A model generated the notes under the pieces. That model made no database searches. It was not told the DNA's origin and worked only from the letters and a program-made list of their open reading frames with translations. The translations under genes were made by a program, and so were the position numbers. From Bacteroidales bacterium (GTDB taxonomy: Bacteria; Bacteroidota; Bacteroidia; Bacteroidales; UBA932), in assembly GCA_017626355.1 (NCBI GenBank), contig JAGAIY010000019.1, forward strand, positions 49,820-113,819: a stretch of 64,000 bases of DNA, in the 5' to 3' direction. Below are positions 46,801 to 53,942 of this stretch, one piece after another. Positions within the stretch are counted from its first letter, which is position 1. The number at the start of each line of letters is the position of its first letter.

Positions 46801-47082
46801 GCTTTCAGTCATTAAGACATTGATGACTCTCTCCTTTCCTACAAGCTTGGATACATTCTCGTATCCGAGGCAGCTGAAGAAAAGATTGTCTGAATCCTTG
46901 GCCTGAATTGAGTACCAGCCGTCCAGATTTGTTGAAGTCGCATTCATTGTACCTTCCACGAAAACGGAAACACCTGGTACCGGAGCGCCATTGTTATCCG
47001 TAACTGTTCCGGTCACAGTGCTCTGAGCAAAGACCGGAAGGGCGAGAATTGCAAACGCCCAAAAAACAAGAAGTTTCTTCAT
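43819..47082 (-). CDS. SusC/RagA-family TonB-linked outer-membrane transporter
   Basis: TonB-dependent transporter of 1087 residues. The ATG at 47082 opens the signal peptide MKKLLVFWAFAILALPVFAQ; an upstream in-frame start adds nine unlikely residues. A carboxypeptidase-like domain (GTVTDNNGAPVPGVSVFVEG) is followed by the plug with the SusC signatures FQIRGVSTFA, PLIVIDGFAVE and NITVLKDAAAASIWGAKSAN, then a 22-strand barrel ending LFGIKCNF. Paired with SusD downstream. Its leader carries a terminator-like hairpin and a second hairpin (47112-47181). Confidence 0.95.
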   Translation of the reverse strand: MKKLLVFWAFAILALPVFAQSTVTGTVTDNNGAPVPGVSVFVEGTMNATSTNLDGWYSIQAKDSDNLFFSCLGYENVSKLVGKERVINVLMTESLETLDGVVVTGYQNISKERATGSFDIVSKAQLEKPASDISSRLIGASPGLAYTQDVYGNPTFQIRGVSTFAASAPPLIVIDGFAVESTFESINPNDVENITVLKDAAAASIWGAKSANGVIVITTKNAKSNSDKPVVHVDYSAFYKVSPKLDLDYTLSHASVDEIIDYEVDNFYNEWANASIPTDASYSIGRRTSVYLALTDAYNGVISQDEAMAKINAMRGNNNYDQVREHLLQNASTHQQNVNINIATRRSSTSLSLLYQDDNMIYKDRDSKKYNVSFRNRTEVFKWLDFGVNATVNYTNRNNSGYGLSGMAPYEMLLDENGDYVKYDYNYYSAYLNKNVPLESFPYQDWQFNPLEEMRNRNLRSTNMLSRINAGFTFKIIEGLTIDAKAQYEMISGRTHNYYSDKTYQVRTMINTAASWNHDTNEVVLNLPEGGILDQSASQSDILTVRAQANFNRTFADKHTVAAVAGIETIDNVRQGFGYPRTYGYSEDALSVGSLVNGFGGTGIYALKDWQGNPQSFDYLNSFTHNTDRYFSAYANASYTYDRKYTVSGSVRTDASNLITDDPKYRYAPFWSVGASWQLGREDFLKDVRWIDGLGLRATYGHNGNVDKTTTFQPLLNPSPTPSVITGENLIGVNGMNPMASYGNPTLRWERTKTLDVGVDFQFFGGKLHGKFDYYNRHSIDLIASVSLPKVMGTSSIKLNNGEITNKGVEIEIGSTIPIDRNIIWDGTLMFSYNKNHIHKLNVVPSNAYYLVYYKNSDPIGSASYNWLEGHDMNTLWTYKYGGVQNVGSDASPNMQPTIVGKDGTYQTLASWPTGDALNISYDMGTTVAPVNMAFNTSLKVYDFDISLILTGKFGHKFLRESFNYPVLDGGAIPNSKISEVMNCDPNEMVPLPMNKQDDGFDFWDRFYPYMSYLVADASHIRVQEINVGYNLPKAWIDWLNIRGVKLYVQANNPFNIYFNKWNEDPEFRRGTVRLQSSYLFGIKCNF

Positions 47083-47111
47083 AAGATTAGATAGTCCTGT
47101 TAAAAACACAA

Positions 47112-47181
47112 GATATCTTAAAGGGAAGGACTATTTAACCCTTTAGGATATCAAAAAAAAAAATTTGCTATTCTTAGCAAA
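47112..47181 (-). promoter_or_regulatory. Attenuator-like leader of susCD
   Basis: On the minus strand in order: a 7-bp perfect hairpin TTTGCTA-AGAA-TAGCAAA (47181-47164), a run of eleven T (47163-47153), then a second inverted repeat with 14-base arms and one mismatch (47152-47139 with 47125-47112). The first part has the form of an intrinsic terminator inside the leader, ahead of the susC start at 47082. The stem is A/T-rich, so its strength is uncertain. Confidence 0.5.
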
Positions 47182-47218
47182 CTTTGCTTCTTTTGCCGAA
47201 TATTACGAAACGAAGCGG

Positions 47219-47226
47219 CAAAATTA
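47219..47226 (-). promoter_or_regulatory. Candidate -7 element of susCD
   Basis: TAATTTTG on the minus strand, 136 bases before the susC start, which would place the hairpins within the leader. No clear TTG at the expected spacing. Confidence 0.4.
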
Positions 47227-47243
47227 GTAAAAATTTAATCATT

Positions 47244-48317
47244 ATGAAGCGAATTGTTTATTTAATACCATTTTTAGCCCTTGCCTTGGCTTCATGCACA
47301 AGCAACAGCTATTCTATTGAAGGTATTACTACTTACGAAAACAGCGACGGCGCTACTGTAGTGTTTTTCCATGGGGACGAGACAGATACCACCTATGTCA
47401 AGGGCAACGCATTCTCTTTTGAAGGTGTGGCTGAAAACCCTGAAATCGGAATAATCCGCATAGACAACGGTGAGAGAAAGATGATGTACTGCTACTTTGT
47501 CCTTGAACCAGGCAAGCTGAATATCGAGGTATCTCCATACAGCACATGCAGCGGTACTCCGCTTAACGAGAAATACACAGAATACCAGATCCAGAAGAGA
47601 AAAGATGCTGACGAGCGTCGCGCCCAGCTCAAGGAGCTGAATGAAGACAGCAGCCTTACAGCAGAGCAGAAGGCAGAAAAGACAGAAGCCATCTGGGATG
47701 CTTACTATGCGAAGTACGATGCTCTCAACAGAGAGATCTTCACAGCTCACTCCAATGATGTTGTCGGCAAAGAGGCCATGATGTCTCTCAACGACAGCCG
47801 TGAGATCTTCGACTCGCTCTACAGCGTTGCAGGCGAGGCTGTAAAGAATCATCCTGATGTACAGAAAGAGGTGAACAGATACAAGCAGCTTGACAAGACT
47901 GCCCCTGGCCAGCCTTTCATCGACTTTACAATCGAGAACGGAAATGCAGACGGCACAGCTGTCAAGCTTTCAGACTATGTAGGCAAGGGCAAGTATGTTC
48001 TTGTAGACTTCTGGGCAAGCTGGTGCGGTCCATGCAAGGCAGAAATGCCGAACCTCGCAGAGGTATATGAGAAATTCAAGGGTGACAAGTTCGAGCTTGT
48101 CGGAGTAGCTGTATGGGATGAGAGGAAAGACACAGAAGAGATCCTTCCTAAGCTTCCTATCTCATGGCCTATAATCTATGATGCACAGAGAGTTCCAACC
48201 GAGCTCTACGGTATCAACGGCATTCCGCAGATCATCCTCTTCGGTCCTGACGGAACCATCATAGCAAGAGACCTTCGCGGCAAGGCGATCACCGAGACAT
48301 TGGAAAAATATATCTGA
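47244..48317 (+). CDS. TlpA-type thiol-disulfide reductase lipoprotein
   Basis: Periplasmic thioredoxin-like protein of 357 residues. The ATG at 47244 gives the lipoprotein signal MKRIVYLIPFLALALASC with Cys18. The N-terminal region resembles the DUF4369 domain (about 25-125), then a charged helical linker (ELNEDSSLTAEQKAEKTEA), then a thioredoxin domain at about 220-355 with DFWASWCGPCKAEMPNL (Cys261, Cys264) and the cis-proline at GINGIPQIILF. Proteins of this build serve in cytochrome c maturation or redox folding in Bacteroidota. It is divergent from susC and has its own terminator. Confidence 0.92.
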   Translation: MKRIVYLIPFLALALASCTSNSYSIEGITTYENSDGATVVFFHGDETDTTYVKGNAFSFEGVAENPEIGIIRIDNGERKMMYCYFVLEPGKLNIEVSPYSTCSGTPLNEKYTEYQIQKRKDADERRAQLKELNEDSSLTAEQKAEKTEAIWDAYYAKYDALNREIFTAHSNDVVGKEAMMSLNDSREIFDSLYSVAGEAVKNHPDVQKEVNRYKQLDKTAPGQPFIDFTIENGNADGTAVKLSDYVGKGKYVLVDFWASWCGPCKAEMPNLAEVYEKFKGDKFELVGVAVWDERKDTEEILPKLPISWPIIYDAQRVPTELYGINGIPQIILFGPDGTIIARDLRGKAITETLEKYI

Positions 48318-48334
48318 TCGGATATCATAACAAG

Positions 48335-48374
48335 AAAAAGGACAAGCTGTCAGAAATGCCAGCTTGTCCTTTTT
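48335..48374. terminator. Bidirectional terminator between tlpA-like gene and DUF2723 gene
   Basis: Fifteen-bp perfect stem (AAAAAGGACAAGCTG with CAGCTTGTCCTTTTT) and a ten-base loop. T runs flank it on both strands. Confidence 0.85.
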
Positions 48375-48395
48375 TCTTATATGGAAGTCGCTCAC

Positions 48396-51300
48396 TTACT
48401 CATACGCCTCGACCATGGCATTGAAGCGGTCGCGGATCGATGAGGCGAAGTCCTTGTCTCCATTATGGTCAGAGAGGTCTGCGAGGTACTGCAGGACCTT
48501 GTAGCAATTCTCGAACTCCGTACGGGCGAAGTCATAGTACTCGAGGAAGAAGAGAGCCGACACGAAGAGTTCGTCAGCAAACTTCTCGGCAAGCTCAAGG
48601 GCCTTCTCCGGAGCAGCGGCCTGATAGTATGTTTCTATCATGTCCACAACCATATACTCGTTCGTGAAGCCAAGATAGGTCATATCGAGAGGATAGTCCT
48701 TCTCAGGCACACACTCCTGACACTTGTCAAGAAGCTCCACAGCCCTTTCCCTGTCACCGATCTTCAACATCTCCTTTGCCGCATTGACAAAGAGATTCCT
48801 CTGCGAGAGCACGCCACAGAACGTATAAAGGTTCTGATAGTCAACAAAATAGTCTCCCCTCTTGAGGGCATCCCACTTGTAGACGTTCATCATCTTGTTG
48901 TACAGATCCTCCGGATCGGCAAAGCCTATGGCCCTGTTGCTGGTCTTGTTCCTTATCGGAACGAAGCGGAACGAGAAGCCGTCGTACATAAGATACTCCT
49001 TCATACCGATGTTGATGTCTCCTCCCATGCTCAGGAGATTGACCGGTCTGTCCCAGTCATAGTTTGAAAGCAGGTCGAGCATGAAAAGCTCCGGCTTGGT
49101 GAGATACTCCTTGTCCTTCGACATGTTCAGCACGATGTACTCCGGAATCATGTCGGCATATTTCTCGTCAAGGATTCCGTACTTCAGGACATTCTCCTTG
49201 TTGACCGGAACCGCGATCTTGCGGGACATGATGTAGTCCACATTCCTTCCGCTCGTCAGAGGGAGCTTTGCATCCGGATGCTTGAACACACGCATCACAT
49301 CATCTATGTGGATCACAGTATCACGTGTATCATATATATATACGAAATCGTTGGTTCCGTAAAGATACTGATCCATACCCACCGTAAGGTCAAGCGGTGC
49401 AGACTCGTTCACGGCATATTTCATCTGATCGATATGCCAGTCCGTACCCAGAAGCGAAGTGTTGCAGATACGCACATCCGGACGGATGCCTTCCACTTCC
49501 TGAGCATACCACAGAGGGAAGGTGTCGTTGTCTCCATGGGTTATGAGGATACCGTTCGGGCCTACGGAATTGAGATAGTTCTCAGCGATCTCCACTGCCG
49601 TATATCTGTTGCTTCTGTCATGGTCGTCCCAGTTCTGAGCAGCCATCAGCACAGGTACTCCGAGCATCAGGAGGGTCACCGCCGAGGCAACAGCAACATC
49701 ATTGCTGCCGTTCCGCCCCTTCTTCGAAGAGTCGAAAGCCTCACTTATCCATGTATATACGGCCGCTACAGCCATACCTATCCATATCGAGAACGAATAG
49801 AAGGAACCGGCATAGGCATAATCTCGTTCACGCACCTGGAACGGCTGCTGATTCAGATATATTACCACAGCTATTCCGGTCATGAAGAACAGCAGGAAGG
49901 TCAGCCAGCATCCTCTCTTGTCGCGAGCGAACTGGAAGAACAGACCTATGAGTCCGAGAAGAAGAGGGAGCATGTAGTAATGGTTCTTGCCCTTGTTGTT
50001 CTTCAGGTAGTCAGGGGCGTCGGACTGGTCTCCAAGGCGGATCTGGTCGATGAAGCCGATTCCGCTCTCCCAGTTTCCGGCAAAGATGTCTCCCGGACTC
50101 GGACTGTGTATGTCGTTCTGACGACCGGCGAAATTCCACATGAAGTAGCGCCAGTACATCCAGTTGAGCTGATAGTCGAAGAAGAAGGCCAGGTTCTGTC
50201 CCATAGTAGGCTTCTTGTAGTCCGAACCGAGGACAGTCTTTCCGCCCTTGCCTATATATGAATCGTAGAAGGCCTCGTATCTGCCGTCAGGAGATGTCGC
50301 CCACATACGTGGGAAAAGCATCTTTCCTTCAGGTTCATAGACGATCTCACCCTGTCCGTCCGCATGGTGATACTTGTCACCGAGAGGTGTCCAGAACTTG
50401 TTCGGCTCTATAGAATACGGAGCATCGAAATACTGGCCGTATACGAGCGGAGTGCTGCCGTACTGTTCGCGGCTGAGATAGCGCACGAGGGTGAAAGGAT
50501 TGTCCGGCTGGTACTCGTTTGTAGGAGTCTTTGCGCTTGAACGTATTATGACTATAGTGAACAGCGAGAAGCCTATCACAATGACAGTGAAGCAGAGCAG
50601 GACCGTATTGAGGAACACCTGATTCTTCTTCATCGTTCTGAAAAGGCCCCAGAAGCAGGCTCCGAGCAGAAGGATCATGAACACAGCCGCACCGCTGTTG
50701 AAAGGAAGTCCGAGGGTATTGACGAAGAAAAGGTCGAAATATGCCGCAATCTTAGGCAGATAAGGGATTACACCGAAGAGAATGACCGCCAGAATAAGAC
50801 ATGAAACAGCAAAAATCTTCACATATTCCCAAGCCGAATAATGTCCGTTCTCCCTCTTTCTGTAATAGAACAGGAAGACAAGGGCAGGAATGGCAAGCAG
50901 GTTAAGAAGATGGATACCTATCGACAGACCCATCAGGAACGAAATCAGGACTATCCATCGGTTCGCATAAGGCTGGTCCGCCTGCTCGTACCACTTGGTC
51001 ATGCACCAGAACACCAGGGCGGTAAAGAGCGACGACATCGCATATACCTCGGCCTCGACGGCAGAGAACCAGAAGGTGTCGCTGAAGCAGTATGCAAGGG
51101 CACCCACGAGACCTGAACCAAAGATCGCCACAGCCTTACCGGTAGTGTAAGTGCCGTCTTCTGAAGGCTTTATGAGCCTTTTAACAAGAAAGACGATGGT
51201 CAGATAAAGAAAGAATATAGTCAGAGCCGAGCAGATTGCACTCAAGGCGTTCACCGCCATCGCGGCATTCTCCGGGCCGGTGAACATCGAGAAGAAACGC

Positions 51301-51488
51301 GCGAAAAGCTGGAATACAGGGTTTCCCGGAGGATGACCCACCTCGAGCTTGTATGACGATGCGATGAACTCTCCGCAGTCCCAGAAAGAAGCGGTCGGCT
51401 CTATTGTCAGAAGATAGGTGACAGCCGACACAACCAGAGCGAAGACTGCAGTCAGTCTGTTAAAAAGATTGAATTTCTTACTATCCAT
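48396..51488 (-). CDS. DUF2723 multi-pass membrane protein (TMEM260-like, putative GT-C glycosyltransferase)
   Basis: A 1030-residue inner-membrane protein. The GTG at 51515 overlaps the -7 promoter box and cannot be in the mRNA. I therefore chose ATG 51488 (MDSKKFNLFNRL), though ATG 51506 is possible. About a dozen membrane segments fill the first ~600 residues. The early loop reads FWDCGEFIASSYKLEVGHPPGNP, with the Asp-x-Gly-Glu-Phe and His-Pro-Pro-Gly pattern of DUF2723. A periplasmic domain and a TPR-like C-terminus (RERAVELLDKCQECVPE) follow. Human TMEM260 carries this domain and is a protein O-mannosyltransferase, so a role in Bacteroidota protein O-glycosylation is plausible but unproven. 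Confidence 0.85.
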   Translation of the reverse strand: MDSKKFNLFNRLTAVFALVVSAVTYLLTIEPTASFWDCGEFIASSYKLEVGHPPGNPVFQLFARFFSMFTGPENAAMAVNALSAICSALTIFFLYLTIVFLVKRLIKPSEDGTYTTGKAVAIFGSGLVGALAYCFSDTFWFSAVEAEVYAMSSLFTALVFWCMTKWYEQADQPYANRWIVLISFLMGLSIGIHLLNLLAIPALVFLFYYRKRENGHYSAWEYVKIFAVSCLILAVILFGVIPYLPKIAAYFDLFFVNTLGLPFNSGAAVFMILLLGACFWGLFRTMKKNQVFLNTVLLCFTVIVIGFSLFTIVIIRSSAKTPTNEYQPDNPFTLVRYLSREQYGSTPLVYGQYFDAPYSIEPNKFWTPLGDKYHHADGQGEIVYEPEGKMLFPRMWATSPDGRYEAFYDSYIGKGGKTVLGSDYKKPTMGQNLAFFFDYQLNWMYWRYFMWNFAGRQNDIHSPSPGDIFAGNWESGIGFIDQIRLGDQSDAPDYLKNNKGKNHYYMLPLLLGLIGLFFQFARDKRGCWLTFLLFFMTGIAVVIYLNQQPFQVRERDYAYAGSFYSFSIWIGMAVAAVYTWISEAFDSSKKGRNGSNDVAVASAVTLLMLGVPVLMAAQNWDDHDRSNRYTAVEIAENYLNSVGPNGILITHGDNDTFPLWYAQEVEGIRPDVRICNTSLLGTDWHIDQMKYAVNESAPLDLTVGMDQYLYGTNDFVYIYDTRDTVIHIDDVMRVFKHPDAKLPLTSGRNVDYIMSRKIAVPVNKENVLKYGILDEKYADMIPEYIVLNMSKDKEYLTKPELFMLDLLSNYDWDRPVNLLSMGGDINIGMKEYLMYDGFSFRFVPIRNKTSNRAIGFADPEDLYNKMMNVYKWDALKRGDYFVDYQNLYTFCGVLSQRNLFVNAAKEMLKIGDRERAVELLDKCQECVPEKDYPLDMTYLGFTNEYMVVDMIETYYQAAAPEKALELAEKFADELFVSALFFLEYYDFARTEFENCYKVLQYLADLSDHNGDKDFASSIRDRFNAMVEAYE

Positions 51489-51514
51489 ATTTGCTTTTAT
51501 ATTCATCAAACTCA

Positions 51515-51547
51515 CAAAGATACAACTATATTCGCTATATTTGCAAA
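51515..51547 (-). promoter_or_regulatory. Promoter of the DUF2723 gene
   Basis: Minus strand: TTTG (rc of 51544-51547), 21 bases, TATCTTTG (rc of 51515-51522). It decides against the GTG start at 51515. Confidence 0.7.
51536..51543 (+). promoter_or_regulatory. -7 element of the SUI1/eIF1-like gene
   Basis: TATATTTG, 20 bases before the ATG. It lies inside the spacer of the opposing DUF2723 promoter, so the two are overlapping and divergent. Confidence 0.55.
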
Positions 51548-51563
51548 AATTTATTTAGCGACA

Positions 51564-51908
51564 ATGGCAGACAACGACTGGAAAAAAAGACTTGGTGTGG
51601 TCTTCTCCACCAATCCTGATTTCGCCTACACAGAGGAAGCGGACGACGAACCCGCAACAATCGAGCCGTCAAGACAGAACCTCATAGTATCGATAGACAG
51701 AAAAGGCCGCGGAGGCAAGCAGGTCACCCTTGTGACAGGCTTCATAGGCACGTCCGATGACCTTGCAGAACTTGGAAGGACACTCAAGGTGAAGTGCGGT
51801 GTGGGAGGAAGCGCCAAGGACGGAGAGATAACCATCCAGGGAGATTTCCGCGACAGAGTCGTGACTCTGCTCAAAGACATGGGCTATAAGGCCAAAAGAG
51901 GCAACTGA
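51564..51908 (+). CDS. SUI1/eIF1-family translation factor (YciH-like)
   Basis: A 114-residue protein with a C-terminal SUI1 domain: DRKGRGGKQVTLVTGF, LKVKCGVGGSAKDGEITIQG and VVTLLKDMGYKAKR. The family includes eukaryotic eIF1 and E. coli YciH, which can discriminate initiation complexes on the small ribosomal subunit. The cellular role in Bacteroidota is not settled. The stop overlaps the next gene as TGATG. First gene of the run to yidD. Confidence 0.92.
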   Translation: MADNDWKKRLGVVFSTNPDFAYTEEADDEPATIEPSRQNLIVSIDRKGRGGKQVTLVTGFIGTSDDLAELGRTLKVKCGVGGSAKDGEITIQGDFRDRVVTLLKDMGYKAKRGN

Positions 51909-52528
51909 TGCTGAAAGACATACTTACATTCATATCCGTCCTGACGGCGATGCTTCTGCTGAAAAGCATCGTCAGTCTGTTTCCGTCTCTGGCGGCATGC
52001 ATGATACGCTCCAAGGAGTGCTTCAACCTCGAAGGCAGCGTCAAGCTCAGCCGCGACCGGGACATGCTGGCCTGGGCCATGATCCTGCCCTTCTGTCTGG
52101 TGACATACCGCTTCAATCTCTTCGGTACAGGCTTCATGAACGGATGGAACGAGGACATACGCCTTGCGGTCATCGTAGGCCTGTTTGCCCTGTACATCAT
52201 TTTCAGGGATGCCGTATTCAGACTGTTCCGTCCGCAAAGGATACCAAAGAAAACCTACATGACGGCCGGAAATGCGGCGCACACATTCTTCGTTATACTG
52301 ACCCTGATCCTCCTTGCCACAGGGGGCGTGATGACGGTGACAAATGCGGACGAACAGGTGATAACTACTGCAATGCTTTGGATATCAGCCACCATCTATA
52401 TATTCTTTATTTTCAGAAAATTTGAAATTTTCACATCTTCATGCTCGCTTTTCACAGCTTTTTTGTACCTTTGCGCCCTCGAAATCATACCTACCGGAAC
52501 ATGGGTGATTTCAGCGATAATTTTATAG
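51908..52528 (+). CDS. DUF4271 membrane protein
   Basis: A 206-residue inner-membrane protein with about six hydrophobic segments (for example ILTFISVLTAMLLLKSIVSL, LAVIVGLFALYIIF, LYLCALEIIPTGTWVISAII). Position directly before hemD and the C-terminal LYLC-x-LEIxP pattern match the DUF4271 family of Bacteroidota. Function unknown; the place beside hemD hints at a link with haem or membrane energy metabolism, which is inference. The stop codon TAG abuts the hemD start. Confidence 0.78.
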   Translation: MLKDILTFISVLTAMLLLKSIVSLFPSLAACMIRSKECFNLEGSVKLSRDRDMLAWAMILPFCLVTYRFNLFGTGFMNGWNEDIRLAVIVGLFALYIIFRDAVFRLFRPQRIPKKTYMTAGNAAHTFFVILTLILLATGGVMTVTNADEQVITTAMLWISATIYIFFIFRKFEIFTSSCSLFTAFLYLCALEIIPTGTWVISAIIL

Positions 52529-53275
52529 ATGATGAGCGTTAAGAAAATACTGATTTCACAGCAGCAGCCAAAGGCAGCTTCGCCATATGCGAGCATTGAA
52601 GAGAAGTTCGGAGTAACCTTTGAATTCAAACCGTTCTTCAAGATAGAACCCCTCACATCAAGGGAGTTCCGCACCCAGAGGATAAATATACTTGACTACA
52701 CTGCTATAGTGTTCTCTGCAAGAACCACGATCGACGCATTCTTCCAGCTCTGCGAAGAACTCAGGATCAAGGTTCCGGAGACCATGAAGTACTTCTGCAC
52801 TACAGAAGCCGTAGCCAACTATCTCCAAAAGCATATTGTATATCGCAAAAGAAAGATCTTCTTCGGCGACGGCACCCCTGCATCAGTAATAAACCTCATC
52901 GGCCCTAAACACAAAGGCGAGACCTTCCTCATCGCGACATCCGACTCCACAAGCAAGGATGCCGTGACAAGGCTTTTCGAAGAAACCAAGTTCAACTTCA
53001 GTACCGCCGTATTCGTAAAGTCCGTATCTCAGGATCTGAAGGATACAGACCTCCATGCATACGACGCCATCGTATTCTTCAACCCGGCAGACGTAAAGTC
53101 CCTCTATGAAAACCATCCTGACTTCGTCCAGAATGGAATCAAATTCATTTCATACGGAAAATCAGTAGTCAAGTCGATGGAAGAGGCAGGACTTGAGATA
53201 GCCATCTCCGCTCCGACAGTTGAAGCTCCATCGGTAGCGAAGGCACTGGAGATATTCCTGACAAACAATCAGTAA
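52529..53275 (+). CDS. hemD: Uroporphyrinogen-III synthase
   Basis: Closes and isomerises the linear tetrapyrrole in haem/sirohaem biosynthesis. Sequence similarity in this family is low. Support comes from the two-lobe pattern: TAIVFSARTTIDAFFQLCEE in lobe 1, FCTTEAVANYLQ, DAIVFFNPADVKSLYE and the end motif ISAPTVEAPSVAKALEIFL. The 248 residues are normal. Other hem genes are absent from the window. The start has two adjacent ATG codons (52529 and 52532). Confidence 0.87.
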   Translation: MMSVKKILISQQQPKAASPYASIEEKFGVTFEFKPFFKIEPLTSREFRTQRINILDYTAIVFSARTTIDAFFQLCEELRIKVPETMKYFCTTEAVANYLQKHIVYRKRKIFFGDGTPASVINLIGPKHKGETFLIATSDSTSKDAVTRLFEETKFNFSTAVFVKSVSQDLKDTDLHAYDAIVFFNPADVKSLYENHPDFVQNGIKFISYGKSVVKSMEEAGLEIAISAPTVEAPSVAKALEIFLTNNQ

Positions 53276-53279
53276 ACAT

Positions 53280-53678
53280 ATGGACGGGCTGTCCCGTAAT
53301 ACGCTTACCAAGAAAGAAAGATTGTGTGGCAAGACAAGCATTTCCATGCTGCTTGCCAAGGGCAGGCACGGTAATGTACCGGGCCTGCGTTTCTGTTGTC
53401 TTGCAGGAAGCGGTTCGGGAACCAACAGAATCATGGTATCCGTCCCCAAGAAGCTCTTCAAGCGCGCCGTAAAGCGCAACCTTCTCAAAAGGAGGCTCCG
53501 CGAGAGTTACCGAAAGCTCAAGCATGAACTCAGACCGGACTCTGACATCGACCTTCTGATCACATACTCCACAAAGGAGATACTCCCCTATGAAGTGATC
53601 TATGACGCTGTAGGTCAGGTCATAGCAAAGGTCAACAGAATAGCAGAAAAAAAAGCTGAAAAAGATGAAAATGCTTAA
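53280..53678 (+). CDS. rnpA: Ribonuclease P protein component
   Basis: Small basic protein that assists the RNA subunit of RNase P in 5' tRNA processing. The 132-residue protein has the RNR motif region [19 protein letters not shown] and the N-terminal [15 protein letters not shown]. It is four bases after hemD and overlaps yidD by 14 bases. rpmH, the usual upstream neighbour in many bacteria, is not here, while the rnpA-yidD link is kept. Confidence 0.95.
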   Translation: MDGLSRNTLTKKERLCGKTSISMLLAKGRHGNVPGLRFCCLAGSGSGTNRIMVSVPKKLFKRAVKRNLLKRRLRESYRKLKHELRPDSDIDLLITYSTKEILPYEVIYDAVGQVIAKVNRIAEKKAEKDENA

Positions 53679-53922
53679 GAAGGCCTTGAGCTATCCTTTC
53701 ATCCTGCTCATCAGATTCTATCAGGTGTGCATCTCCCCCCTGAAGCCGGCAAGCTGCAGGTTCACCCCGACATGTTCCCAATACGGCCTTCAGGCCTTCC
53801 GCAAGCACGGCCCCATCAAAGGCCTCATCCTCACTGTATGGAGGATACTGCGCTGCAATCCCTGGGGAGGAAGCGGCTACGACCCGGTACCGGATGAATT
53901 CCACTGGCGCATAAAACCCTGA
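53665..53922 (+). CDS. yidD: Membrane protein insertion efficiency factor YidD
   Basis: An 85-residue membrane-associated protein that aids YidC-dependent insertion. Diagnostic motifs: [15 protein letters not shown] and [14 protein letters not shown], after an N-terminal amphipathic helix ([16 protein letters not shown]). Translationally coupled to rnpA. Last gene of the run; feoAB converges 20 bases beyond. Confidence 0.96.
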   Translation: MKMLKKALSYPFILLIRFYQVCISPLKPASCRFTPTCSQYGLQAFRKHGPIKGLILTVWRILRCNPWGGSGYDPVPDEFHWRIKP

Positions 53923-53942
53923 GTATCAGTAGTATAGATGAA

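Noticed and set aside
49278-50261. A 327-codon open frame opposite the DUF2723 gene
   Set aside because: Shadow of a membrane-protein gene; no start context or recognisable motif.
53280-53922. Replication origin near rnpA-yidD
   Set aside because: rpmH, dnaA and DnaA-box clusters are absent; the rnpA context here differs from oriC regions.
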